The notes beneath the pieces are model-generated. The model was not told the DNA's origin and made no database searches. It saw only the letters and a program-made list of their open reading frames with translations. Positions 8,004-16,339 of a stretch of DNA of 64,000 bases are shown in pieces; the stretch's first letter is position 1; every line of letters begins with the position of its first letter. A program made the translations under genes and the position numbers. The stretch covers positions 1,798,001 through 1,862,000 of the forward strand of contig OZ257257.1 in assembly GCA_965279705.1 (NCBI GenBank), given 5' to 3'. This stretch comes from Stagnimonas sp965279705 (GTDB lineage: Bacteria > Pseudomonadota > Gammaproteobacteria > Nevskiales > Nevskiaceae).

Positions 8004-8456
8004 ATGGCCATGAGCTATTCGTCGGGACGCCCCGGCAAGCGGCGGTTGAATGCCGAAATCAATGTGGTGCCGTATATCGACGTGATGCTGGTGCTGCTCA
8101 TCATCTTCATGGTGACGGCACCGTTGCTCACTCAAGGTGTGCAGGTGGAGTTGCCGCAGGAAGCTAGCGAGCCGATCAAGCTCGACGAGCAACCGGTGGT
8201 GTTCAGCATCAACGCCAAGGGCAATTACTTTCTCGACATCGGCACCGACAAGGATGAGCCACTGGCAGACGCCGATGTCAGCCAGCGCGTGGGTGCGGTG
8301 CTGCGCAACAAACCCGAAACGGTGATTCTGATCCAGGCCGATCGCAATGTGGATTACGGACGCGTCGCCAAAGGTATGGCGCTGCTCAATGCCGCAGGTG
8401 CCAGCAAGCTGGGCTTTCGCATGGACCCGTCTGACCAGGTGCCAGCTCGCAAGTGA
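8004..8456 (+). CDS. tolR: Tol-Pal system protein TolR
   Basis: This 150-residue ExbD/TolR family protein has one transmembrane helix carrying the functional Asp in YIDVMLVLLIIFMVTAPLL. The periplasmic domain ends in the typical GASKLGFRMDP region. It partners TolQ in the proton-driven stator complex. The stop overlaps the tolA GTG start as GTGA, which indicates coupled translation. Confidence 0.96.
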   Translation: MAMSYSSGRPGKRRLNAEINVVPYIDVMLVLLIIFMVTAPLLTQGVQVELPQEASEPIKLDEQPVVFSINAKGNYFLDIGTDKDEPLADADVSQRVGAVLRNKPETVILIQADRNVDYGRVAKGMALLNAAGASKLGFRMDPSDQVPARK

Positions 8457-9457
8457 GTGCTCCAAATCAATACTCCGAGCGGCCGCAAGAAACTGAGGCG
8501 CTACCGGTAAAACCCTGGCACTTGGGCGCAGCCGTGCTGGGCCACCTGCTGATTGGCGCGTTGCTGATTTTTGGGGTGCAGTGCACGCCGAAGCCGCCAG
8601 AGGAAATCATCATCCAGGCGGTGTTGCTTGAAGAACCGATTGCGGGTGAAAAACCGGTGACTGTGGAAGAGGCCGTGAAGCCCAAGCCACCGGAACCCAA
8701 GCCGCCTACACCCGAGCCGCCCAAGCCGCCGGAACCCAAGCCAAAGCCGCCCGAGCCCAAACCTGAGCCACCGAAGCCCGAGCCTCCCAAGCCGGAGCCA
8801 CCGAAAGTTGACCCCGAGAAACTCAAGCAGCAGGCGGAAGCTGCGGAGAAGAAGCGAGTCGAAGATCTGGCGAAGATCGAGCAGCAGCAGCTGTTGGCCA
8901 AGCAGCAGGCGGAAGAGAAAGTGCGCCAAGCCGCCGAGAAGGCCAAAGCCGAGGCTGAAGTAAAGGCCAAGCTCGAAGCCGAGGAAGCTGCCCGCAAGAC
9001 GGCGGAAGAAGTGGCGCGCAAGGCCGCACTCGATGCCGAGCAGAAACGTCTGGCCGCGATCGAAGACGCCCAGCGCAAAGAGGCCGAGGCTGCCGAAAAC
9101 AAGCGCAAGGCCGAAGAAAAGGCACGCGCGGAAGCGCTGGCGCGACAGATCGCTGCGGAAGAAGCGGCGCGCATGGCGGCGATCCGCGCAGATTCGCAAA
9201 AACTCTGGGCGCGCGCACTGGCAGAGGCACTGCGTCGCAACTGGCTGCGCCAGCCGGGCGCTGACAGTTTCGTCTGCAAAGTGAAAATACGCATGTTGCC
9301 CAACGGTCAGGTCGTCAACGCAACTATCGTCAGCAGCTGCGGGTCTCAGCTGCTCGATGATTCGGTGATCAGTGCCGCCAACAAGGCCTCACCGTTGCCA
9401 CTGCCGTCGGAACCTTCGGCTTTCGTGCCGGAAGTTACCATCACCTTTAGACCCTAA
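8453..9457 (+). CDS. tolA: Tol-Pal system protein TolA
   Basis: TolA has 334 residues and starts at a GTG that overlaps the tolR stop. A single transmembrane helix lies at about residues 25-45. It is followed by a proline-rich segment of KPPEP-type repeats (about 75-118) and a long Lys/Glu/Ala-rich helical domain (about 120-250). The C-terminal globular domain has two Cys (FVCKVKIRM and SSCGSQLLDDSV). TolA spans the periplasm and links the TolQR motor to TolB/Pal. The proline-rich spacer is conspicuous compared with E. coli TolA, which uses a glycine/alanine-rich helix. Confidence 0.95.
   Translation: MSAPNQYSERPQETEALPVKPWHLGAAVLGHLLIGALLIFGVQCTPKPPEEIIIQAVLLEEPIAGEKPVTVEEAVKPKPPEPKPPTPEPPKPPEPKPKPPEPKPEPPKPEPPKPEPPKVDPEKLKQQAEAAEKKRVEDLAKIEQQQLLAKQQAEEKVRQAAEKAKAEAEVKAKLEAEEAARKTAEEVARKAALDAEQKRLAAIEDAQRKEAEAAENKRKAEEKARAEALARQIAAEEAARMAAIRADSQKLWARALAEALRRNWLRQPGADSFVCKVKIRMLPNGQVVNATIVSSCGSQLLDDSVISAANKASPLPLPSEPSAFVPEVTITFRP
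8679..8805 (+). repeat. proline-rich KPPEP-type repeat inside tolA
   Basis: This stretch of tolA encodes about 42 residues built from repeated KPPEPKP and KPEPP units. It precedes the coiled-coil domain and resembles the proline spacer of TonB, suggesting an extended periplasmic rod. Confidence 0.85.
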
Positions 9458-9490
9458 GATCTCGCTCCAAGGCTGCCCCGAAGAACTCTT

Positions 9491-10792
9491 ATGACTATGC
9501 AGAAAACATTGCTTTCATGGCTCAAGCTGCCGCTGTTGTGCGGTCTGCTGTGGTCGGCTGCCGCCCAGGCGCAGCTCGAAATCGAGGTGGATGGTGGTGA
9601 GGTGGGTGCCAAGCCCATCGCCATCGTGCCGTTCGCCACACCGCCTGACATCAGCTTCGACGTCGCGCAGATCGTCGACGCTGATCTGGTGCGCTCCGGA
9701 CTGTTCCGCAGCCTCAAGCGCACCGACATGCTGGAAAAGCCGACCGAGCCGGGCAAGGTCGACTATCGCAACTGGCGCGCGGTGGGCATGGAAAACGTCG
9801 TCATTGGCTCGCTCAATCGCTCGGGCAAGGGTGTTGCCGTGCGTTTTTTCCTGATGGATGCCACCCGTGGCGCCCAGTTGCTGGGCTTCGACATGCCCGC
9901 CGTCGGCCCTGAGCAGCTGCGCGTGGTCTCGCACCAGATCGCAGACCTCATCTACGAAAAGCTTACCGGCACCAAGGGTTACTTCAATACCCAGATTGCC
10001 TATGTAACTGCCAGCGGCTTCGGCCCCGGCCGCCGCTTCGAACTGATCGTGGCCGATGCTGACGGCTATAACCCGCGCACCATCGCCACCTCGCGCGAGC
10101 CTCTGATGTCGCCGGCCTGGTCGCCGGACGGCAAAAAGCTCGCATACGTTGGTTATGAGCGCGGCCGCTCATCCATCTACATTCACACGCTCGCATCGGG
10201 TGAGTTGAAGAAAGCCGTGTCCGAGAAAGGCATCAACGGCGCACCGGCCTGGTCACCGGACGGCAGCAAGATGCTGGTCACGCTGTCTTTTGAAACCAAT
10301 CCCGACATCTACTTGATCGACCTCAACGGCGGCCCCCGCAAGCGTCTGACCGATCATTACGGCATTGATACCGAAGCGGCGATCTCACCGGACGGTTTGC
10401 AGGTCGCGTTCACCTCCGACCGTGGCGGTAGCCCGCAGATCTACATCATGTCGATCAATGGCGGCGAGCCGAGGCGGGTGACTTTCCAAGGCCGGCAGAA
10501 TCTGCGTCCGCGTTTTTCACCCGACGGCAAGAGCCTTTTGGTGGTCAATGCCGATGGTGGGCGGTACACTATCGCTATCGTCGACTTGCAGTCTGGATCG
10601 ACTCGCAACCTCACCGACGGGCCTCTCGACGAGAGCCCGAGCTTCGCCCCGAATGGCTCTGTCGTGATCTACGCCACCGCAGGTCGAGGCAATTCAGAAC
10701 TGGCAACCGTGACCACTGATGGTCGCGTGCGCCAGCGTCTGCGTCAGCCGGGTGAAGTGCGCGAGCCGGCTTGGGGTCCAGCCAGCCGCTAA
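9491..10792 (+). CDS. tolB: Tol-Pal system beta-propeller protein TolB
   Basis: This 433-residue periplasmic protein has a signal peptide (cleavage expected after AAAQA, about residue 27). The N-terminal domain includes PIAIVPFA and DLVRSGLF. A six-bladed propeller follows, made of WSPDG-type repeats such as SPAWSPDGKKLAYVG and APAWSPDGSKMLVTLS. TolB shuttles between Pal and TolA. Its place between tolA and pal is canonical. Confidence 0.96.
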   Translation: MTMQKTLLSWLKLPLLCGLLWSAAAQAQLEIEVDGGEVGAKPIAIVPFATPPDISFDVAQIVDADLVRSGLFRSLKRTDMLEKPTEPGKVDYRNWRAVGMENVVIGSLNRSGKGVAVRFFLMDATRGAQLLGFDMPAVGPEQLRVVSHQIADLIYEKLTGTKGYFNTQIAYVTASGFGPGRRFELIVADADGYNPRTIATSREPLMSPAWSPDGKKLAYVGYERGRSSIYIHTLASGELKKAVSEKGINGAPAWSPDGSKMLVTLSFETNPDIYLIDLNGGPRKRLTDHYGIDTEAAISPDGLQVAFTSDRGGSPQIYIMSINGGEPRRVTFQGRQNLRPRFSPDGKSLLVVNADGGRYTIAIVDLQSGSTRNLTDGPLDESPSFAPNGSVVIYATAGRGNSELATVTTDGRVRQRLRQPGEVREPAWGPASR

Positions 10793-10887
10793 GCTGGGCT
10801 TCAGTCGTTTGGTGTTTCATCCAGCAGCAAGTTTCAAGTTGTTTTCATTCAAGAAAATCTTCAAATAATCGATACAAGGAGTTGTAA

Positions 10888-11427
10888 GTGAACAAAAATC
10901 TCGCCCTCGCCGCTGTCCTTTTCGCCGCCTTTGCGGCCACCGGCTGTGCCAGTAAAGGTGCAAAAGAACTTCCCCCCCCGCCGTCGTCCGATAACTCGGC
11001 CAACACGGGCATCTCGACCTCAGGCACGGGTGGTTCTGGCGTGGGTGACGGTAGCGCGTTGAACACGTCTGCCATGCCCGTTGGTGCTGGCTACGACCTT
11101 TCCGCCAAGATCGTCTACTTTGGCTACGACAGCGCCGACATCGACACCGCAGGCCAAGGTGTAATTGCCAATTACGGCCGCTATCTGACCGCCTCGCCTT
11201 CTGCAAAAGTTCGCCTTGAAGGTCACACCGACGAGCGCGGCTCTGCTGAATACAACATCGCTCTCGGCGAGCGTCGCGCGCAGACCGTCGCCCGCGAGCT
11301 GAAAGCGGTTGGCGTGACCGACTCACAGCTGTCGGTCATCAGCTACGGCAAAGAGCGCCCGGCGGTTCCTGGTTCGAGCGAAGAGGCCTACAGCAAGAAC
11401 CGTCGCGTTGAAGTGGCCCAGCCCTAA
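10888..11427 (+). CDS. pal: Peptidoglycan-associated lipoprotein Pal
   Basis: This 179-residue outer-membrane lipoprotein starts at a GTG preceded by a strong AGGAG ribosome site (near 10876). The lipobox AATGC gives acylated Cys20. A Pro/Ser/Gly-rich linker is followed by the OmpA-like peptidoglycan-binding domain, with VYFGYDSADI, the LEGHTDERGSAEYN signature and KNRRVEV at the end. The 95-base gap from tolB is AT-rich and could hold a separate pal promoter, although no clear -35/-10 pair can be assigned. Confidence 0.96.
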   Translation: MNKNLALAAVLFAAFAATGCASKGAKELPPPPSSDNSANTGISTSGTGGSGVGDGSALNTSAMPVGAGYDLSAKIVYFGYDSADIDTAGQGVIANYGRYLTASPSAKVRLEGHTDERGSAEYNIALGERRAQTVARELKAVGVTDSQLSVISYGKERPAVPGSSEEAYSKNRRVEVAQP

Positions 11428-11450
11428 TTGACGTTCAAGCAGGCGCTGCC

Positions 11451-12269
11451 ATGTTGAGCATCAAGTCATTGCATCGGGTCGTTTGGGTTGCCGCAGCGTT
11501 TGCTGCGGCAGCCTGCACGCCGTTGTCGCGTACGGGCGAACAGCCGCTCTCGCCTGAAGAAATCAGGATGCGCGCGGTTGAAAGCAAAGTGAGTGAAGTC
11601 AGCCGCCGTATCAACATGGTGGAGAACAAGGACGACACCAAATTGCAGGATGATCTGCGCAGCCTGCGTGGTGAAATCGAGCGTCTGCGGTTCGAGCTGG
11701 ATACGCAGACGCGTCGCAACAAGGATGTCGGCAGCGATGTCGAGAGACGGCTGCAAAAACTGGAGTCGCAGCCTGTTGCGGCAATATCCACCCCAGTTGG
11801 TGCTGACACTGCACTTGCACCTGCCGTGCCGCCCGTGATTTATGCACCAGCAGCGCCCAGTGCGGGTGTTGCCGGTGACGCAGGCGCGACGGCTGCGGAA
11901 GAGCAGACGGCTTACCTCAAGGCTTTTGATTTTCTCAAGGCCGGCAAGTACGACAACGCCATCACGGCTTTTCGTGGAATGCTCGACAAGTGGCCGCAAG
12001 GCAACTTTGCCGACAATGGCTGGTATTGGTTGGGCGAATCCCAGTACGTCAAACGCCAATACAAGCCGGCGCTCGATTCCTACAGCGCTCTGATCGAGCG
12101 GTTCCCGGCAAGCCCCAAGGTGCCGGATGCCTTGTTCAAGAGCGGCTTGACGCAGGTCGAGCTGAAACTGCCTGACCAGGCCAAGGCCTCTTGGCGCAGG
12201 GTGATAAAGGACTATCCCAACTCGAATGCGGCTGGCCTTGCCCGTCAGCGTTTGACGCAAACACCCTGA
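11451..12269 (+). CDS. cpoB: Cell division coordinator CpoB (YbgF)
   Basis: This 272-residue Tol-associated periplasmic protein coordinates peptidoglycan synthesis with outer-membrane constriction. The N-terminal coiled coil is about residues 40-105. A low-complexity Ala/Pro linker and three TPR-like repeats follow (from AYLKAFDFLKAGKYDNAI onward). The signal region ends in FAAAAC with Cys22, so this copy may be a lipoprotein rather than a freely soluble periplasmic protein. It is the last gene of the tol-pal cluster before queE. Confidence 0.92.
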   Translation: MLSIKSLHRVVWVAAAFAAAACTPLSRTGEQPLSPEEIRMRAVESKVSEVSRRINMVENKDDTKLQDDLRSLRGEIERLRFELDTQTRRNKDVGSDVERRLQKLESQPVAAISTPVGADTALAPAVPPVIYAPAAPSAGVAGDAGATAAEEQTAYLKAFDFLKAGKYDNAITAFRGMLDKWPQGNFADNGWYWLGESQYVKRQYKPALDSYSALIERFPASPKVPDALFKSGLTQVELKLPDQAKASWRRVIKDYPNSNAAGLARQRLTQTP

Positions 12270-12282
12270 GTATCACGCTGTG

Positions 12283-12969
12283 ATGGCGGACGATCTTCCT
12301 CTCGCGCCGCCTGTTACAGAGGCAGCCATACCGCGCCTCAAGATCACTGAAGTGTTCTGCTCTTTGCAGGGCGAATCCTCGTTGGTGGGCTGGCCGACGG
12401 TGTTCGTTCGCCTTACTGGCTGCCCTCTGCGCTGTGGTTATTGCGATACCGCCTATGCCTTTCATGGCGGTAGCTGGAAGACTCTGCCCGAGTTGGTTGA
12501 TACGGTGCGTGAGTTCGGTGTGAAACATGTCTGTGTGACCGGCGGTGAGCCTTTGGCGCAGAAGAATTGTTTGCCCCTGCTTACGGCACTCTGCGATGCG
12601 GGCTATTCCGTATCGCTCGAAACCAGTGGTGCCATCGACATTGGCGGCGTCGATGCGCGTGTTTCACGCATCGTCGATATCAAGACGCCTGGCTCGGGCG
12701 AAGTGACGAAAAATCGCTGGGACAACATTGCGCTGCTCAAGCGCACTGACGAAGTGAAGTTCGTGTTGTGCTCACGCACGGACTATGACTGGGCGGTAGC
12801 GACCATCGCCGAGCATGGCCTCACGACGCGTTGCGATGTGCTGCTCTCACCCAGCCATCACCAGATCAAGCCCCGCGATCTGGCCGACTGGGTGGTCGCA
12901 GATCGTCTGCCGGTGCGTATGCAATTGCAGCTGCACAAGATCCTGTGGGGCGAGGAGCCAGGGCGTTGA
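12283..12969 (+). CDS. queE: 7-carboxy-7-deazaguanine synthase QueE
   Basis: This 228-residue radical-SAM enzyme converts CPH4 to 7-carboxy-7-deazaguanine in queuosine biosynthesis. The cluster-binding cysteines appear in CPLRCGYC, and the VTGGEPLAQ segment binds SAM. The ATG at 12283 is chosen; a GTG one codon upstream is equally in frame. The stop overlaps the queC TTG start. Location after cpoB is the same as in Pseudomonas genomes. Confidence 0.93.
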   Translation: MADDLPLAPPVTEAAIPRLKITEVFCSLQGESSLVGWPTVFVRLTGCPLRCGYCDTAYAFHGGSWKTLPELVDTVREFGVKHVCVTGGEPLAQKNCLPLLTALCDAGYSVSLETSGAIDIGGVDARVSRIVDIKTPGSGEVTKNRWDNIALLKRTDEVKFVLCSRTDYDWAVATIAEHGLTTRCDVLLSPSHHQIKPRDLADWVVADRLPVRMQLQLHKILWGEEPGR

Positions 12970-13649
12970 ACACGAAAAAGGCGGTGGTGTTGCTTTCGGG
13001 TGGACTCGATTCCGCCACTGTGCTTGCGATGGCGAAAGCCGATGGCTACGAGTGTCATGCCTTATCGGTGGCTTACGGCCAGCGTCACAGTGCCGAGCTG
13101 GTGGCAGCCGTGCGGGTGGCAAAGCGGCTGGGGGCCGCAAGCCACAAGCACATCCAAGTCAATCTCGATGCCATCGGCGGCTCGGCGCTGACCGATCGCA
13201 ACATCGCGGTGCCTCAGGATCAGACCAGCGAGACCACCGGCATCCCGGTCACCTACGTGCCGGCGCGCAACACCATGTTTCTCGCACTGGCACTCGGGCA
13301 GGCCGAGGTAGTGGGCGCGCGCGCCCTGTTCATTGGCGTCAATGCAGTGGATTACTCTGGCTACCCCGATTGCCGACCGGCTTTCATCGAAGCCTTCCAG
13401 CATCTCGCCAGCGTTGCTACCAAGGCGGGCGTTGAGGGTGTGGGCTTCGAGGTGAAAACGCCGCTGATCTCGATGACCAAGGCCGACATCATTCGTCAGG
13501 GTGCGGCACTCGGCGTCGATTTTGCCGAGACGGTGAGCTGCTATCAGGCCAATGCCGAGGGCGAAGCCTGCGGCCGCTGTGATTCCTGCCGCATCCGTCG
13601 CGAGGGCTTTGCCGCAGCCGGCCTGCCGGACCCGACGCGCTACGCCTGA
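12966..13649 (+). CDS. queC: 7-cyano-7-deazaguanine synthase QueC
   Basis: QueC turns 7-carboxy-7-deazaguanine into preQ0 using ATP and ammonia. The PP-loop SGGLDS lies at residues 11-16. The zinc site is provided by Cys residues near the C-terminus (SCYQAN, then ACGRCDSCRIR). The TTG start at 12966 overlaps the queE stop as TTGA and gives a normal N-terminus directly before KKAVVLLSGG, for 227 residues. Upstream in-frame starts would read into queE and are rejected. Confidence 0.94.
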   Translation: MNTKKAVVLLSGGLDSATVLAMAKADGYECHALSVAYGQRHSAELVAAVRVAKRLGAASHKHIQVNLDAIGGSALTDRNIAVPQDQTSETTGIPVTYVPARNTMFLALALGQAEVVGARALFIGVNAVDYSGYPDCRPAFIEAFQHLASVATKAGVEGVGFEVKTPLISMTKADIIRQGAALGVDFAETVSCYQANAEGEACGRCDSCRIRREGFAAAGLPDPTRYA

Positions 13650-13674
13650 CCGGCGCAGTCGCTACCCTAGCGGC

Positions 13675-14640
13675 ATGAGCAAAACCTATTCCCGCATCAT
13701 CGGCACCGGCAGCTATCTGCCGGCGCGCAGCGTCAGCAATGCCGAATTGCAGACCAGCATCGAAACCAGCGACGAGTGGATCGTCTCGCGCACCGGCATC
13801 GAGTCGCGCCATGTCGCTGCCGATGGTGAGATGACCAGCGACCTCGCCTTGCACGCCTGCCAGCGCGCGATGCAAGCTGCTGGCATCACTGCCGATGAAG
13901 TGGACTTGATCATCTGCGCCACCACCACGCCCGACATGGTGATGCCCTCCACCGCCTGCCTGCTGCAAGCCAAGCTGGGCGTGAAGCAGGGCGCGGCGTT
14001 TGATGTGCAGGCGGTCTGCACCGGCTTCATTTATGCACTCGCGCTGGCCGATAAATTGATTGCCAGCGGCGCTCACCAATGCGCCCTTGTGGTGGGTGCC
14101 GAGGTGTTCTCGCGGCTGCTGGACTGGACTGATCGCCGCACCTGCGTGTTGTTCGGCGATGGCGCGGGCGCGGTGGTGCTGAAGCCTTCTACTGAACCCG
14201 GCGTCTACAGTAGCCACCTGCACGCTGATGGCTCGCTCAGCCACATTCTGCAGGTGGATGGCGGCATCGCCAACGGCATCGTGCGCGGCAATCCCTTCGT
14301 GCAGATGGACGGGCAGGCGGTGTATCGCACGGCTGTGCGCGTGCTTGCCGAGTGCGCGCACGAGGCACTCGACCACAGCGGCATGACGGTCGCTGATGTC
14401 GACTGGCTGGTGCCGCATCAGGCCAACATCCGTATTCTCAACACCACGGCCGATAAGCTCGGCCTGCCGATGAGCAAAGTCGTCACTACCGTTGCGCGCC
14501 AGGGCAATACCTCGGCAGCTTCGGTGCCGCTGGCGCTCGATGCCGCGGTGCGCGACGGCCGCATCACGCCTGGCCAATGCGTGCTGCTGGTCGGTGTGGG
14601 TGCCGGCATGACGTGGGGCTCGGTACTGCTGCGCCTGTAG
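13675..14640 (+). CDS. fabH: Beta-ketoacyl-ACP synthase III (FabH)
   Basis: This 321-residue condensing enzyme starts fatty-acid elongation by joining an acyl-CoA to malonyl-ACP. The catalytic triad is visible: Cys near 113 in QAVCTGFIYAL, His near 248 in VPHQANIRI, and Asn near 278 in GNTSAASVP. The start at 13675 sits directly before the conserved IIGTGSYLP. It stands away from the usual plsX-fabH-fabD cluster and may be a second or primary copy. The short gap to dusC suggests co-transcription. Confidence 0.93.
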   Translation: MSKTYSRIIGTGSYLPARSVSNAELQTSIETSDEWIVSRTGIESRHVAADGEMTSDLALHACQRAMQAAGITADEVDLIICATTTPDMVMPSTACLLQAKLGVKQGAAFDVQAVCTGFIYALALADKLIASGAHQCALVVGAEVFSRLLDWTDRRTCVLFGDGAGAVVLKPSTEPGVYSSHLHADGSLSHILQVDGGIANGIVRGNPFVQMDGQAVYRTAVRVLAECAHEALDHSGMTVADVDWLVPHQANIRILNTTADKLGLPMSKVVTTVARQGNTSAASVPLALDAAVRDGRITPGQCVLLVGVGAGMTWGSVLLRL

Positions 14641-14648
14641 AAGATTTT

Positions 14649-15608
14649 ATGCAGCTTGCACTCGCCCCGATGGAGGGTCTCGTCGATGACATCCACCGCG
14701 ATGTGCTCACCCGCGTCGGTGGTATCGACTGGTGCGTGACCGAGTTCATCCGCGTCAATGAGGTGGCGACACCAGCCAGCGTCATTCGCCGCTTTGCGCC
14801 TGAGCTCGCGCATGGTTCGGTGACGCCGGCAGGCACCGAGATGCGTGTGCAGCTGCTGGGCTCCAACCCCGAAACACTGGCTGAAAGTGCCGTGGTCGCT
14901 TGCACACTGGGCGCGCCCGTCATCGACTTGAACTTTGGCTGCCCGGCCAAGACGGTCAACAAATCCCGCGGCGGTGCGGTGCTGCTGAAAGAGCCCGAGC
15001 TGCTGCACCGCATTCTCGTCGCGGTGCGCGCTGCCGTGCCCGCACACATTCCCGTCACCGCCAAGATGCGTCTGGGCTTTGAGAACACCGACAACGCCTT
15101 GGAATGCGCGCGCGCCTTGGCCGATGGCGGCGCAGCACAACTCGTCGTCCACGCCCGCACCAAGACGGATGGCTACAACCCGCCCGCGTATTGGGAATGG
15201 GTGGGCCGCATCCAAGACGTGGTGCGCGTGCCGGTGTACGCCAATGGCGAGATCTGGAGCGTGGCCGATTGGCAGCGCTGCAAGAGCGTTAGCGGTGCGA
15301 CCGACTTCATGCTGGGGCGCGGACTGATTGCGCGGCCTGATCTGGCGCTGCAAATCCGTGCGGTGAGCCGTGGCGAAGAACCCGTGCCACTGGCTTGGCC
15401 GGTGATACACGCCCTGGTACAAAGCTTCTGGCTACGACAGCGCGCCTGCGAGCCGTTTCGCTTTGCACCGGGCCGGCTCAAGCAATGGCTGGTGTGGCTG
15501 GCGCGCACTTATCCCGAAGCCAGGCAGCTGTTCGCGGCGGTGCGCACCGAGTCTGATGGCGCGGTGTTGGACCGAGTGCTGGGCATGGATGTCGCTGAAT
15601 CAGCTTGA
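14649..15608 (+). CDS. dusC: tRNA-dihydrouridine(16) synthase DusC
   Basis: This 319-residue FMN enzyme reduces uridine in the tRNA D-loop. The segment LNFGCPAKTVNKSRGGAVLL, with the catalytic Cys, is the DusC-type version of the Dus signature. KMRLGF and LVVHARTK are the flavin and tRNA contacts. The ATG at 14649 begins MQLALAPMEGL as expected. It follows fabH after eight bases. The sigma-32 promoter for grpE begins just 16 bases after its stop. Confidence 0.93.
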   Translation: MQLALAPMEGLVDDIHRDVLTRVGGIDWCVTEFIRVNEVATPASVIRRFAPELAHGSVTPAGTEMRVQLLGSNPETLAESAVVACTLGAPVIDLNFGCPAKTVNKSRGGAVLLKEPELLHRILVAVRAAVPAHIPVTAKMRLGFENTDNALECARALADGGAAQLVVHARTKTDGYNPPAYWEWVGRIQDVVRVPVYANGEIWSVADWQRCKSVSGATDFMLGRGLIARPDLALQIRAVSRGEEPVPLAWPVIHALVQSFWLRQRACEPFRFAPGRLKQWLVWLARTYPEARQLFAAVRTESDGAVLDRVLGMDVAESA

Positions 15609-15624
15609 GAGCGGCTGTTTTTGG

Positions 15625-15652
15625 CTTGAAATTGGCTAGAACACGCCCATTT
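15625..15652 (+). promoter_or_regulatory. sigma-32 (RpoH) heat-shock promoter upstream of grpE
   Basis: The -35 element CTTGAAA matches the RpoH consensus exactly. After a 13-base spacer the -10 element GCCCATTT matches seven of the eight positions of CCCCATNT. It sits in the dusC-grpE gap, about 48 bases before the grpE start. No CIRCE operator or hrcA gene is seen, so heat regulation is probably by RpoH alone. Confidence 0.8.
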
Positions 15653-15662
15653 GATCAGCACA

Positions 15663-15687
15663 GGCGGTAATCTCCGCCACCTTTTTT
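15663..15687 (+). other. short hairpin and T-run in the grpE leader
   Basis: GGCGG and CCGCC can form a five-base-pair stem with a six-base loop, followed after three bases by six T residues. It lies just after the expected start site of the sigma-32 promoter. It could be a weak terminator for upstream transcripts or a leader hairpin. The stem is short, so the call is tentative. Confidence 0.35.
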
Positions 15688-15699
15688 GAAACCACTGCC

Positions 15700-16254
15700 A
15701 TGACTGACGCCCCCAACCCGACGCCAGAGTTCACACCCGATGCGCCTGACGCTGCCGTGCTGAATCCGCTCGAAGCCGAAATTGCCGAGCTGAAAGCCCA
15801 GCTTGCTGAGGCGCAAGCCTTCATCCCCGCCGCCCGCGACGCGCAATTGCGCGCTGCGGCCGAAGCCGAAAACCGCATCCGTCGCGCCGAAAACGAAGCC
15901 GCCAAGGCCAAGAAGTTTGCGGCCGAAGATGTATTGCGCGAGTTTTTGGGCGTCACTGACTCGCTCGAACTCGGCATGAAAGCCGCAGGCCCCGCACCCG
16001 AAGGTGTGGCCAAGGCACTTGTCGAAGGCATGGGCATGACGCTTAAGCAACTCGTCAGCGCGCTGGAGCGCAACGGCGTGAAAGTGGTGGACCCCGTCGG
16101 TCAACCGTTCAACGCCGAACACCATCAGGCGATGAGCATGGCGGCGTCGGCCGACGTGCCCGCCAACCATGTGCTGAGCGTGATGCAAAAGGGCTACGTG
16201 CTGCACGACCGCCTGCTGCGCCCCGCACTCGTGGTGGTCGCCACCGCCGGCTAG
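15700..16254 (+). CDS. grpE: Nucleotide exchange factor GrpE
   Basis: GrpE releases ADP from DnaK. The protein has 184 residues. An acidic N-terminal tail and a long helical coiled coil (about residues 22-75, including RDAQLRAAAEAENRIRRAE) are followed by the beta domain with MGMTLKQLVSALERNGV and VLSVMQKGYVLHDRLLRPA. It heads the grpE-dnaK-dnaJ cluster, behind a sigma-32 promoter. Confidence 0.96.
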   Translation: MTDAPNPTPEFTPDAPDAAVLNPLEAEIAELKAQLAEAQAFIPAARDAQLRAAAEAENRIRRAENEAAKAKKFAAEDVLREFLGVTDSLELGMKAAGPAPEGVAKALVEGMGMTLKQLVSALERNGVKVVDPVGQPFNAEHHQAMSMAASADVPANHVLSVMQKGYVLHDRLLRPALVVVATAG

Positions 16255-16272
16255 TCGGCACTGACGTGCGCT

Positions 16273-16300
16273 CTTGAAAAATCAGCGCGCAGTCGCATTT
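16273..16300 (+). promoter_or_regulatory. second sigma-32-like promoter upstream of dnaK
   Basis: CTTGAAA is followed by a 13-base spacer and TCGCATTT, which matches six of eight bases of the RpoH -10 consensus. The spacer length equals that of the grpE promoter. It lies 40 bases before the dnaK start, after the grpE stop, so dnaK could be heat-induced independently of grpE. Confidence 0.65.
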
Positions 16301-16339
16301 CCAATCCAGTCAAACAACAACGCTTAAGGAGCACCCAAC

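Noticed and set aside
8679..8805. Possible tandem repeat or CRISPR-like array in tolA
   Set aside because: The repeat is a coding proline-rich spacer in frame with TolA, without spacers.
13650..13674. tRNA-Lys expected after queC in the Pseudomonas arrangement
   Set aside because: Only 25 bases separate queC and fabH, so there is no room for a tRNA.
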